Positions 26,960 to 41,244 of a DNA stretch of 57,500 nt are shown here, piece by piece. The DNA is taken from positions 5,648,936-5,706,435 of the forward strand of contig CM022674.1 of assembly GCA_012295275.1 (NCBI GenBank), written 5' to 3'. The position numbers were made by a program, and so were the translations under genes. The notes beneath the pieces are model-generated. The model ran no database searches, was not told where the DNA came from, and saw only the letters and a list, made by a program, of their open reading frames with translations. The stretch is from Chrysomallon squamiferum (Eukaryota > Mollusca > Gastropoda > Neomphalida > Peltospiridae). Within the stretch, counting starts at the first letter, position 1. Each line of letters begins with the position of its first letter.

Positions 26960-28213
26960 ATGACTAGAAACCAGAATCAAAGACTAAACGTCACCAGAAG
27001 TCCAGGTGGTAACACTTCGAGAAAAAAGGAAGAACGAGCCATGCGAGAAGCTTTCAGAAAAGAACATAAAATCGAATCGTATCTTGCCGATGACGAAAAT
27101 TTCCCCGTATTTTCTTTGCAGCTGAAAAAAATGGGCCTGCAACTGAGGGATATCCCAGGTGATGGGTAAGCAAAATATGTTTTTATTTATTAACAGCTTT
27201 CTTAAAAGCTTGAAAGCACCCCATCACAGGTGGCAACCAACTGTATAATGATTATTAATATTAATATATAATCAGTCATATATGTGTGTGTACATGTATG
27301 TGTGTGTACATGTATGTGTGAATGTGTATGTATGTGTATATATATATATATATATATATTCCAATGATGTTATAGAACCATAAGTTTTGTATTGTACAAA
27401 ATAAATATTCTCAAAACCTGTTGGTCATGACTTAATCTTTTCACTTCACCGAGTTCGTTGTTTACTAGGTTAACCTTTAATGAGAAAAGTCATGTATATA
27501 AACAATCAGATTGTATTCTTTGAACTGTAATGTAGTTGTCATTTACACGCTTGCAGTTGTTGGACTATTGCCAGAACATTTCCAAAAAATTATTATTATT
27601 TCAAAAAGAACAAAAAAGAACAGGCTTCATGTTTCAGAGAGATAAGTTTTTAAAGGACTCTTAACACATTTAAAGTCAATGGTTTTGTACACTGAGAGAT
27701 AAAAATCAGGAATCACCATTGCTTACCAATTCACAGCAAAGTGGTATTTTTTATAATTATTTTTTTATTATTTTAAATTAATTTGTCCTCTCGTTGCCAG
27801 CAGTCAACATAACAGAGACTAGAATTAATTTTTGCCCTTATGAGGCACTGCTTGCAATGGGAAACATCTTAATGTATGCATCAAGGACTACTGATCTTTT
27901 GTTCATTTGCTCTTTATGATTACTGTTTTATCATATTTCAACCAGAATATTTGTAAAATCAATTTCTAAAAAGAAATTAGAATCATTTCATTCAAAGAAT
28001 TAAGAAAAACAAAACATATGTATAAAATTGCACACACACACACACATACACACAAACACACACAAACACGTTATTTTTAGTGATCAGTGTGAATAATACA
28101 TTAACAAAATCTATAAATGAATAACTGATACTTTATTATTTATTATCAGTGAGTGGGGCATTTAAAATTTTAATGATAAATACTGGTTAGGTGATTATTA
28201 AAAACTATAATCT

Positions 28214-28247
<34 letters not shown>

Positions 28248-29903
28248 TTATATATCTCTAATAGAATTGTGTTGTGTAACCATTCTGATAACACATATTT
28301 TTAAAACAAAAATCTGTCCTGTTTACCTGCTAAATGTATTAACTTATATTGAGAACTGGATCACAAAAATCATTTATTTATTTATTATCATTATTATTAT
28401 TATACACATTAAAATACCAGTAGAGCAAAAACCAGTAAAAACATTTATTTCCAGTTTGGTCTGAAATAACATTTGACTATTTGGTGACAACTGAATTAAA
28501 ACCTTTATCTCAAATCTACAAATACATAGAGAGTTTTTATTATTTCTACTAACTTAAATCTAATACTAAAAATTGTATGTTTAAATATAATCTACATCCA
28601 ATTGTATCACAGACAAATTATTTTTACAATTTACGAAATATTGCTTTAGTAACAGCTTTAATTTTCAAAACATCAGTTGAGTATTAAAACAATATTTCTC
28701 ATTAGTTTGGATTGGGAAAATATACATTATTAAATACACTAGTTAATCTTTTACAAACAATTCAAATCTTTTTTTATTAGCAATGTTGAAAATTAAGGAG
28801 GCTGTAACTTTGTTTTTTTCTTTTTCAAATTGCTTTTGTATAGAAATGATACATACATTCACAATCTTAAAAAAAACAATTTAAAAACCCCATTAATCTC
28901 TACAAATGTTACAAAGTTGAAATTAATTTACTAATGTTTAACACACTAGTACATTAAAATGTGAACATTAAAATATTATATATGCAAGTAAAAGATGTTG
29001 ACTAATCAAATTCGTCTTTATATACAATTAGAAAAAAATTAACAAATAATTAAATAATAATAAAGTAAATATTAAGAATTTATAGGTCTTTTCAAAATAG
29101 TTTATCCATAAATTGATTTAAACCTTTAAGAACAAATTATTTTTAAGAGATATACAAAACATGCTTGGTGGAAAAATAATAATAATAATTGTTATTTTCT
29201 TCAGAAATCTTTTAACCTCATTTTGTAAACAGTTCCTTACCCCTCGGGCTTAAATAAAGCTATCAATGGGTGTAGAGAGCAGACAGTCACCAGTTGAAAC
29301 GTCCACACCTTATCAAGATACGGGTTCAAAATGTGCAATAAAAACAGTTTATCCCAACAGAACTTATTTTAATCATCGTATGTATTTTATCTTTAGGAAA
29401 ATAACCTTTATAGATAACTTACACCTGTAGATTTTATAAGTGATATGATGATAGTCTATCACTAATGGTTTCTTTTATTTTTTTTATTTTTTTTTTTTTT
29501 TTATCTCTGGAGAGGAGGGTCTATGTCTTTAAACACGTATTCACTGTTTTTATTTGTGTTGGTACAGTTTTGTGTGATTTTCCTTTGTACACATTTTTTT
29601 TTTTTATTTTTTGTTTTCTTTTGTTGTCATTACCTGAAACATTGATTTAGAAAACCCCCTAACTGCTGATAAAAATTCAGTGAATAAAACAAGTGCTATA
29701 AAAAAAAGTAATATGATGAATATATGAGGCTGGTTCTAATCTAGAAAAATAATAAGACAAATGAGCACTGAACAAAAGATATAATTCTGAATGTCTCACT
29801 ATTTAACTTGTACAGATAGCAGAAGATCTGTTATAATTATCATTAAGATTAAATTTTGAAAGAATTTTTTTTTATTATTTTTTCATTCTGTGGTTTATGA
29901 AAA

Positions 29904-29938
<35 letters not shown>

Positions 29939-30592
29939 ATATAAAAAAAATAATAAAAAAAAAAAAATAAATAAATAAAATAATGGAATAAGTAAATAAA
30001 TAAATAGATGGATAAATAAATAAAGGAATTGTTATTTGAATAGAGCAAAACGTTCCCTATGATACAAAGTTACAGTTTCATCTATTTCATTGGCATTTAT
30101 TTTTTGATATAATGAACCACACCCCCACACATTTTCTAAATGAAAGTTATTCAAACAAGTTACACCACACCTTATACTATTCAAATATTCATCAGTAAAT
30201 AGGGTTCTATACAAGAAAGTTGCTTCTTTATAATCATAAATTTATATAAATACATTTAAAAGCAAATTTTCTTTTTGAAGAATCGTTTCTGTTAAACATT
30301 TTAAAATAATTCATCTGTTATAATGTTTAAATTATTATTTTAAACTGTAATTTATGATAAATTTGCTTATTCAACAGTAAAGGGTTCTATATAATGTGAA
30401 GTTAACTACCACACTTTAGACAGTTTGATACTCGTTTATAAGTTTATATATATATATTTTTAAAGAAAATGTATTTCTGTTTAAAGTATTATTATAAACT
30501 GTATTTCAAATGGGTGTATTTCCTTTCTAATCTTAGCACTGCTCCATGCAAAGTTTTCATTTATGAAAATTATTAGTCTTGGTTTTAGTTTA

Positions 30593-30623
<31 letters not shown>

Positions 30624-31670
30624 TCATTCATTCATTTCTTTCTTCTTAATTTTTTTCATTATAAATTTGTGTAGTTCTAGAATCTGTTTCAGTATTTGTT
30701 TCACTTGATTTCATTCTAATAAATTTACTTTACCTAACTTTATTATTATTTTTATATTTTTATTTTGTTTTATTTTATTTATTTATTTATTTTACTTTTG
30801 TTTTTACTTTTATTTTTTTTAAATACCTTTATAATTACTTTATGTTAATACTTTATGTTAATACAAAAGGTTAATACTTTATTAATTCATAACAGAAACT
30901 GGTCAGTGCATGGGCAGTTGATATATTATTGATCTATTAATTTAAAAGAATATAAGAAATTGATATGTCTTTAGTGTTAAAACAAAAGAGCCACGAATCA
31001 ATGTGATCTGGTCTGAGATAAATATAAAATGTATTTGGATTGTCTGTGTGTTTGTACTAGTGTCTATGAATGTCTGTATGTGTGTTTCTATATCTATGTA
31101 CATATGTGTGTTTGTGTTTGTGTGTGTGTGACTATATGAATGTGTAAATATGTCTTCTTTCTTGGATGTGTGTTCGTGTGTCTACATATATATATACATA
31201 ATCTGTTTCTTTAAAACTACTCAATATACATTATCTGTATATGTATATATCTGTGGATTTGTGTTTATTAGAATATATTATATATCACGTATTTTCAATA
31301 CACAATATGAAGGTGTTTTTTTTTTTTTTTAGACTGATCAAAACAGTCACATAATTATTTTCTACAGAGTTATTTTCTATAAATAACGTTGTTGTTGTTG
31401 TTGTAGTCGTAATTGTTGAGCTCACAGCTTCTTCTGTACATTGACATGTATAAAGATTAATGGGTGTGTGTAAGTGATTCAACAATAACCTACATACCTT
31501 CACCTTCTTAGTGTTGGGCTTTGTACACAAACATTAAAAGGATTTCATTTTTGTTTTCACTGTGTGAATTTAAATGAGGTTTAAGTTGTTTTCACATGTC
31601 TTGGTTAATGGTAATGTTTGAATCACCATATTGTTGTCTAAATAAACAGTAGCTTGGCATGTGTGTGGAA

Positions 31671-31702
<32 letters not shown>

Positions 31703-32345
31703 TCTCAGTATATATATATATATAGAGAGAGAGAGAGACCCACCATTAGTAATATCATGAAACAGTTGAAAATTGTGACCAAATATTACACAATGTGAAT
31801 AAATAGATGCTGAAATAACAACAAACATTTTAATGCTGACTAAATGATAAATACATTTATTTCAGTAGTTCATAGTTATTCAACATTTATGTGTGTTTAC
31901 ATAATAAGCAACTGAAACATATTTGTTGGTTTTTTTAAAAATATTTGCAGCAATTGGAATGATATATTTCAAAATCTAACTGGTGATATCAAAATATTTC
32001 CCAATTAGAATTCTTGTTTTTGCATAAAACATGGTTCATACTAATATAAATGATTTAAAATAATGCCAAGTGTATTTCTTCCTCCATCGCCTGCAACTTG
32101 TAACATTTTAATTACCAAAGCCTTTTAACTTTATAATCTTAACTCTAGCAATAAAGAAAAAAAAATGTAATTGTTCTAACATATTGTGTGCTTTATTCAC
32201 CATGCACGTTAAATTAGCAACATTGTACTTTGGAAACAGTTGAGAATTTGGCTTAACCATTCAGACATGTAACTGCATTGCATGCAGTGATGTAAATAGA
32301 TTTTAGTATCTAAGACGTGGGGGTTGAAAGCTATAAGCCTCTCCA

Positions 32346-32381
<36 letters not shown>

Positions 32382-35300
32382 TATAATGTAAAAATGCAGG
32401 TTATCATTGGAGACAAAAAATAGAAAAACTATTAAATTATCTAGTACGTACTGTAACTATTAAGTTATCAATTACATACTCTAATTCTGGCCTGTCACAA
32501 CAATTTTCTAATTCAAGAAGCACATAAAAGAAGGGTTAGTCAGATTTATAATGGATGCATGCACCTCACAGGCAAAACTGCACTGTGATGATAGTCTAGA
32601 AATACCATACCAGTGTACCAAAGCCACCCCAACCACCTACCTAGCTTCCCAGTAAGCAGACACCTTGCATTAGGCTTTTAATTTGTGAGAAAAGAAGAAT
32701 CAAGTTTTTGATTTTAGCTAAGATAACACAATATATCTGTTGCTTAAGAAAGTTGAGTAAAAATATGCAAATATAATTACAGAAGGTAACGATGTTAATT
32801 TACTTGCCAGAAACTTGAAAAAAAGGGGCTAGCTAATAAGTATCTGTACTGTTGTAGAAATGGGAAACTAAAATATATGGGAATTCTGGCTTCCCTGTGA
32901 ATATTCCACTTCCATCACTGCATCAGTGTTGTCAATGAGCATAACATCAAGTGAGCAGATTTCATTATGTTTAGCAGTTAGCTGTGAAGGTAATGAATCT
33001 TTGATCATTTAAATCACTTGCAGATTTTAGATACTCCTGTGCAAAACAGCTGGTTCAACAGAAATTGTTAGTAAAAAATGAATTGAGTTTGTCTGAACTG
33101 TTGAGCATGTGAGATAAATAACATTAAAATGCAAACAAAGATCAAATAACAAAAAATGTAAATGAAGATAAGATACAGATTATGAGATAAATTACATAAA
33201 ATGTAAATGAAGATAAGATACAGATTATGAGATAAATTACATAAAATGTAAATGAAGATAAGATACAGATTATGAGATAAATTACATAAAATGTAAATGA
33301 AGATAAGATACAGATTATGAGATAAATTACATAAAATGTAAATGAAGATAAGATACAGATTATGAGATAAATTACATAAAATGTAAATGAAGATAAGATA
33401 CAGATTATGAGATAAATTACATAAAATGTAAATGAAGATAAGATACAGAATATGAGCTAAATAACATAAAATTTAAATAAAGATAAAATACAGAATATGA
33501 GACTGATAACATAAAATACAGAATATGAGATAAATAACGAAATGTAAATGAAGATCAAATGCAGAATATGATTTAAATAACATAAAATGTAAATGAAGAT
33601 CAAATACAGAATATGAGATAAATAACATTAAAATGCAAATGAAGGTCAAATGCAGAATATGAGACAAATAACAAAAAATGTAAATGAAGATAACATTCAG
33701 ATTATGAGATATATTACATAAAATGTAATTGGAGATAAAATACAGAATATGAGATAAATAACAAAATGTAAATGAAGATAACATTCAGAATATGAGACAA
33801 ATAACAAAAAATGTAAATGAAGATAAGATACAGATTATGAGATAAATTACATAAAATGTAAATGAAGATAAAATACAGATTATGAGAAAAAAAACAAAAT
33901 GTAAATGAAGATAAAATACAGAATATGAGATAAATAACAAAATGTAAATGAAGATAAAATATAGAATATGAAATAAATAACATAGAATGTAAATGAAGAT
34001 AAGATAGGGAATATGAGCCAAATAACAAAACAAATGATGATAAAATACAAAATATAAGATAAATAACATAAATATAAATGAAGATAATATACAGAATATG
34101 AAGATAAATTACATAAAATGTAAAAGAAGATAAAATGCAGAAGGTGACCATTACATTTTGTCAATAAGTATATTAACAAATACATACTGCCTGATTCACA
34201 TTCAAAGCAGTCATTTTCAGTCATTTCATGAAATGACTGGTTATTTCAAACATTTCAGTTAATGACTGATTTTTACAGATTGACTGTAATATTTACACTC
34301 TGTGTTCTCGAAAGTAATAATACCAAACATTCAGTATGAAATACACAGTGCTATTAAGTTAGTAAAAAAAGAAACTGATATATGCAGTTGTATTTATTAA
34401 TTAAAATATAACAAAAAAAAAAAGGACAGGAATGAAATTAAAAAATACTGATATTTATTTGCTAATTGTTGTAAAGATAGATCCTGAAAATATAAAAATG
34501 GTTTCCATAGTTATCACTAATCAAAGCTTAAAAAAAAAAAATATATATATATAAGCTATCATATTTCTTTTCAAAACATGTCCAGAGGCTTTCAAGTGAA
34601 AACTGATGCCAGGAATGGAAACTCATTACTGTGGTTACCACTAATTAAAGCCTTTTTGTAAAATAAAACTCTAAAATTTCTTTTTATTAATATATATATA
34701 TATATATATATATACAAGTTTAGTGTCATAAAAACACTCAGAAACATACACACATACATGTATACATAATGTGTTAAATGTTTTTTAAATTTTTTTATTT
34801 TATTTTTGGTTACAGTATCTACCCTTTTCAAAATAAACATTAAATATTATCTTTAACACACCCAGTTATAAATTTAAGCTCACTTGAATGCTTCTGTGAA
34901 ATTTATGTATACATTTTAATATCAGTAACTCTTACCCACAGTAATTTAGACAACAGAAATTCATTTTAAAAGGGTAGCACAGCATGATTTTTTTGCCTTT
35001 AGAAGATGTAATAGGTGTCGTGTAATCTCACATACGTTTATATATAATGTTCGTGTTTAAACAGCTCGGTTCCACTTGCTTGGTTTCTGACTTCATTCAG
35101 AATGTCCACTGATGCTAGAAGACCACATAATTTTGTAATTCAGTGTTGGCTGTAGGTTTTGAAAATGTCAAAATGACATATCTCTGTATTCGTTTGTGAT
35201 AGGGGCATGTGGAAAAGAATACAAGAGAATTGAAACTTTGAAAGTGTTACTGGTGTGTTTTTTTTTGTTTTTTTTTTGAGATTTTAATCTTTAATAAAAC

Positions 35301-38300
35301 ACACTGAAAAAATTTGAAAAATTTGAAAACAAATATTATGTTGTGTGTGTTTTCTAACGTATTTATTATTTTTTTTTTTCTTTATTATTATTATTATCTT
35401 TTTTTTTTTTTTTTTTTTTTTTTAATTATTATTTTTTTAAATAAGCTAACAAAATATTATAAGCCATCCGCTTTTGCATTATTCCTTTTTCAACAGTTTC
35501 TGTTACTGGTAAGGAATACTGAATATTACATACAATAATTTATCATAGACATTAAGCTTTTATGGTAAACTACGGTAATCTACTTAACTGGTTACTCCTA
35601 CCGGTAGGTGTAGACCTTTTTTTAATAAATAAAACACATAGATATATACATACTTACCAGATTAGCTCTCTTTATCAATGATTTTTTTTTGTATTATACG
35701 TTTTCCCCCACAGTATAATTATACAATTATGTGTTTTAAGCAAGCATATACCCATATCCACCCTCTTAAAAACTAAAAACATCTACACATTATTAACTAT
35801 TAGAATTATAAATTGTGGTGGGTGTGTGGAACAGTAAAAAAGATTGTATAGAAATGTATTGTTCATTTAATAATGTAGATGTAAGTATGAACTGACTGAA
35901 TTAGAAATTATATATATATATATATACACAGAATTTCTATCTCCTTCAGGCATTGTATGTAGTTTAGAGGCACCAGCCAAAAATATAGTCTTTTGTGTTG
36001 GAACTATATTTAATTTGACAAAATGACTTGTTATATACATAGATATTTTGTTAACAGTTACTTTTTTTTTTAGTTTAACTGATGTTTTAGATATTAAAAG
36101 ACTTGAAAAACAGTTTTCATTTTAAAAATAACAAATTGTTTGTAGTTAATAACTATTTTGTTTTGATGTGTAGGCGACAGTTAAATCAATAAATGTAAAA
36201 TCTTCTACAGTGAAGAGTTTATAAGTAAAATAGTAAATTTTATTCAGTTTTTGTATTATTTAGAATTTCAGGATAAAAGAAGTGATTAGTTATTGTCTTA
36301 TGATGTTTGGAATTTTCTGCTTTTGAATAGTATGCATTCATATACATTTGATACATACATTCATACATAGATAAATACATACATACATACATACATACTT
36401 AGTACGTGCGCATGGACACACACACACACATCCATCCATCCATCCATCCATCCATCCAAAGAGGAAACCATTTTAGAAAAAAGAGAGCAAGATAATACAG
36501 ACATACATACTTACATACTTACATCCATCCATTCATCCATCAATAAAAAAAAAAATTAGAAAAAGAAAACAAGATGAAGTAATCTATACAGATTAACATT
36601 TTCAAATTTTTGAATGTTAACCAAGACACCAACTAGACCATAAAAAAACAACAAAAAAACTATTGTACCGGTTATATCAAACTATGTATGTTCTAGTTCA
36701 CCAGCTCACACAATTTCAAAGAAACAACAAGAACAGTGCTTGTTTATTCTTTTTTCTTTTTTTTCTTTTTTTTTCTTTCTTTCTTTCTTTCTTTTATGAA
36801 TTGTCTGCTGCCTGGTATAGATAATTTTCAAAGATGCTTAAACGCAAGCCCTCGCTTTATTCTGTACAAAAGAAGTTTGGTGAACCTCTCACCGGCCAAG
36901 TTTTGTATCTGTTATCGCCGGCAGAATTCAAAACACTTGATGGAGACACATAGATGAAAAACTAACTTGCCACACTTCGCTGCACTTCAATGGAACAGCA
37001 CTGCTTCACGGGGTATTCGGGTTGACAGTAATGGGTGCTTAGTTTCGAAGGAGGTTTGCTTGTATTATGCGCCCCCCTCCCTCCCTCCCGCTCCATTTTT
37101 CTTGTGAGTCATCTGTTTGTTGCAAGTAACTGACATTATTATGGTGTATTTTTTTTGTAAATTTCTTAAAGTTTTCTTTTTTTTTTTTTTTTTGTAGCTT
37201 GGGTGTGAAGCCAGGCATGGTAAAATTTTTTTTTTTTTTATTTTTTTTTTATTTTTTTGAACTGAGTACATGTACTCGGAAACACTTGAGAGGAATGTGG
37301 AGTATTTATTTAATTTATTGTAAACAAAATACCTGGATTATTCTACCATGTACATTTCTTTTCTCGTCTTCTCGCCATCTTTATTTCACATGTGTAATTA
37401 TCAGATTTGAGTTTTATCTCAAAAAAAAAGAAACATTTATCTGTTTATCGCACCTAATAAAATAAAATTCAGATTTTTTTTTTTTTATGAATCAAAATTA
37501 CGAATACAAAAACTCGTACAAAGGGTTAAGGTGTGTGGTGTCATGACTTTGAAGGATAGGTGTTTATAAAAGAATTCTAGCTGCTGCTTTTAACGAAATT
37601 TAATTTGGTGTTTTGTTCTTGTGTTATTGCTAGATTAAAATATGTTTAAAAGAATTATAGAAGAATTCTAGCTGCAGATTAATAAATCTTAATCTGTTTT
37701 GTTTTTTGTATTACAAGCCATTTCAGATAAAAGTATTAAAAAGAATTCTAGCTAAGGATTAATAAAACTTAATCTGTTATTTTGTTTTTGTATTACTATC
37801 AGATAAATATATATTAAAAAGAATTCTAGCTAAGGATTAATAAAACTTAATCTGTTATTTTGTTTTTGTATTACTATCAGATAAATATATATTAATAATT
37901 CTAGCTAAGGATTAATCAAATTTAATATGTTATTTTGTTTTTGTATTACTATCAGATAAATATATATTAAAAATAATTCTAGCTGTAGACTGTTAATGAC
38001 ACTTAGGTTTTATTTTATTGTTGTTTTAGATCAAATGATTTTTAAAATAATTCTTGCAAGCAAAGCTTAATTTTGTGTTAACAATGTATTATCTTTAGTA
38101 TACGTTAATAATGTAATATCTTTTGTACTAATTAACAGTGTACTATCTTTAAATTTTAATATGCATTGATAATGTATTATCATTAATATATATTCAGAAT
38201 ATATCTTTAGTACATATTACCAGTATACCATCTTTAGTATTCATTAAGAATCTGATATCTTTAGTATATGAAATTGGTATGCCATCTTTAGTATACATTA

Positions 38301-38672
38301 AGAATCTAACATCTTTATTTAAGAATCTAAATTTTATTAGAAATCCGAGAAAAAAGTTATAATAATAATAATAAGAAGAAGAAGAAGAAAACAGTTTGTG
38401 GCAGTAATCTTTACAATGATTATAAATAGTTTATCCATATTTTGTTTTAGTTATAATTATTTTATTAAACTTTATTGTTATGCATTTAAACTTGTAAAAT
38501 GCATAAACAGCAAAAGTCACCAATCTTTCATTTAATAAAACAAAGCTGACCACACCCAGTGTTTGTGATGCAATGACAAATCCTCTTGGTACTACTATAT
38601 AAAAAGAAGAATGTAAATTTCAAATCACAAAATATATTTTGAAAGGATTTAACAAAGCTGACATCAAAATCC

Positions 38673-38712
<40 letters not shown>

Positions 38713-41101
38713 TTTTTTTTTGGGACCCAAGCAATCTAGATGAGCAAAACAGCCTCATCGTCAAAAACCTTTTTATTTATTTTCAGCCAAATGCATTATG
38801 AGATACATGACTGCTTGACAAACAGAAATAAAATTTCGTTTACACAACGAATTGGAAAATAAAAAAAATAAAAATTACATCAGCTAGTGCACGAGTGAAA
38901 GAAAATTTAGTCCAGCTACCCTGAACAACAATACAAATCTAAATAAAGAAAAAAACTGCAGAATAAACAGACGTGGGATATGAAAGGCTTGAGTCACAGG
39001 CCCCATCCCGATTCCCCATTATTTAGTTTCTGTTAAAATATGTCTGCTGTATCTGTTTACACACAAACAATCACCTGCAGAGGAGATGTCAAAAATGTTA
39101 CATTATTAATGCATACTAAAGATAGTACACCTTTTTGAAACACTGAAAATATTACGCCGTTTTTATATGCTTTTAAAGATTCTGAATGTATGCTAAAGAT
39201 ACATCATTGTCATATACTTTTTTTTCTCTCAGATTTCTAATAAAATTTCTAAATTCTATAAAATGTTCATCCTATCAGAAGACTGCAGCTCTTCTGAGAC
39301 TCGCTTCATTCTCTGAATTTTCTTGATTCTTGCTTTTTCACAGTCATTCTGCCCAAAAATGAAATATCTATTACCAATACATACACTTTCTTTCTGTCCC
39401 ACTCATTCTTGTTTTCCTTTTTCCAGTCTCAGAGTTGTGTTCCATCTTTTGTTTCAATAAGATCTGTCTGTCTTGTGTTTGAATATTTTTCTTCATTAGA
39501 GATCATGTTTGTTAAAATAATTAAAAGTATTCTTTATTGAAGAATAAGAATTATTTAAAATAATTATTTAGAAGTTTTTGTTGAATAAATAACTTTATAA
39601 CAACATGCATGCATGCATGTATATATATACATTGCATATACATACACATACACACATATATTTATAAGTACACTTGTACACAGAGACACATGCACACACA
39701 CACACACATACACGCACATACACACACACTCTCAGTTACTAAACCTTTTGATTTTATTACCAACAAGAAAACACACCCTTGACTTGTTAACAGACTTAAT
39801 AAAAAAAATCAGACTGACATACACTGAAGAAATAAAATCATATTGGTTTATTATTCAAAATTCTTTATAGTTTACGCACTCGGTATGACATCCCTGTCAA
39901 CTTTTCTTTCTTGTTACGAGAACGTCATTTGGTTCACAGATGACTGACATGGGATTAGGTACGCCTGGAACCAGTGAAAGAAAGGTTTGTTCTTTTGACG
40001 AATTTATTATCTTGGAGTTATGAGGTAACTTGTAAGGTGACAAATATATTTGAGCTTTTGATAAGCGTTACAAAATATCTGGCATTCCTTCCTGATATTT
40101 TTATGTCGCGGTGCTGGTGAAAAACAGAAGTGATAAAAGAAATGTTTTAGGAGTATAAACAAGGGAGTTTGTTCATCATGATATACCATATTGAGGCTCA
40201 TGAATATTAATATACTTCTTAAGAATGTACTTTTTGTGTCTTGATGTAACCAGGACAGCAATGGAATTTTCCATCTCTGTCTTTCTTTAACACCATCTAA
40301 ACCAATAAACTGTTGATGATCTGAGAATCAAAACTCAATTTATGTTAAATTTAAACATTTAAAAACATTATTTTTATAGTCATTTGTGTGTATGTGTGAG
40401 TGTGTTCATATATATATATATATATTCATATGGCAATAATAAAATATGACAGTGATACATCACAAGTTGCAGAAATTAATTGTTTTTTTTCTTTCTTTTT
40501 ATGTATTCAAGATGACACTTTCCTTGATGATTCATACATTAAAATATTTTTTCGGTCTTTTGTCTTTTGACACAGACTGTATGTGAAACAAAAATATATT
40601 AACATAGATTCATAGTCTCGAAGTCTACAGTTTATTTACTGTTATTTATTAATTCAAGTTCTACAGTAGCTATATATACATTTTAAAGAAATAATACATA
40701 TACACACAGACACACATACATGTAAATATATACATATATACATATATGTACACACACACACACATATATTATATATATATACATCAATCAACATTATTAA
40801 CATTATCTTAAATTTATTTACATTTATTTTTCTTTAAAATGTGTGCATTTCATTTTATTTCTTAAAAGTGGTTCACTTTTTTTTCTTCCAGAAATTGTCT
40901 GTTTCGTGCACTGGGTGATCAACTGGAGGGTCACAGCAGAAACCACTACAAACATCGTCTTGACGTTGTCCACTACATGCAAGAACATCGCACGGATTTC
41001 GAGCCTTTTATAGAAGACGACGTGTCCTTTCAGGTTCACAGTAAGTACACTGGCTTACTTACTTATTTATTTATTTAATTTTTAAATTTTTATTTTATAA
41101 T

Positions 41102-41140
<39 letters not shown>

Positions 41141-41193
41141 TTATTTTTAATTTTTTTACATTTTTTAAATTTTATTTATTTATTATTTATTTA

Positions 41194-41244
<51 letters not shown>

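Larger units (their letters stand above)
27166..40891. other. OTUD3 intron 1 (13.7 kb), no further exon recognised
   Basis: It starts with GTAAGC and ends TTCCAG. It contains many microsatellites: GT/TA at 27275-27360, (TA)n at 28217-28244, (AAAT)n at 29897-29942, (CTTT)n at 30590-30635, poly-T at 32350-32378, and CA/TA at 39610-39730 and 40700-40790. It also has several minisatellites listed separately. Less repetitive islands at about 32500-33060, 36790-37090 and 39870-40260 have no convincing coding frame. Confidence 0.75.

Noticed and set aside
30032-30214. 60-residue minus-strand frame in OTUD3 intron 1
   Set aside because: No recognisable domain, flanked by AAAT repeats, no supporting splice or start context.
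33473-34224. Minus-strand frames of 94-145 residues with repeated Ile/Tyr/Phe peptides
   Set aside because: They are the translated 45-bp minisatellite inside OTUD3 intron 1.
36736-36957. 73-residue plus-strand frame over the GC-richer island
   Set aside because: It starts in a poly-T derived Phe run and has no family similarity; the island itself is kept as a finding.
40007-40261. 84-residue minus-strand frame in OTUD3 intron 1
   Set aside because: Mixed composition but no domain, splice evidence or conservation could be seen; left as intronic.
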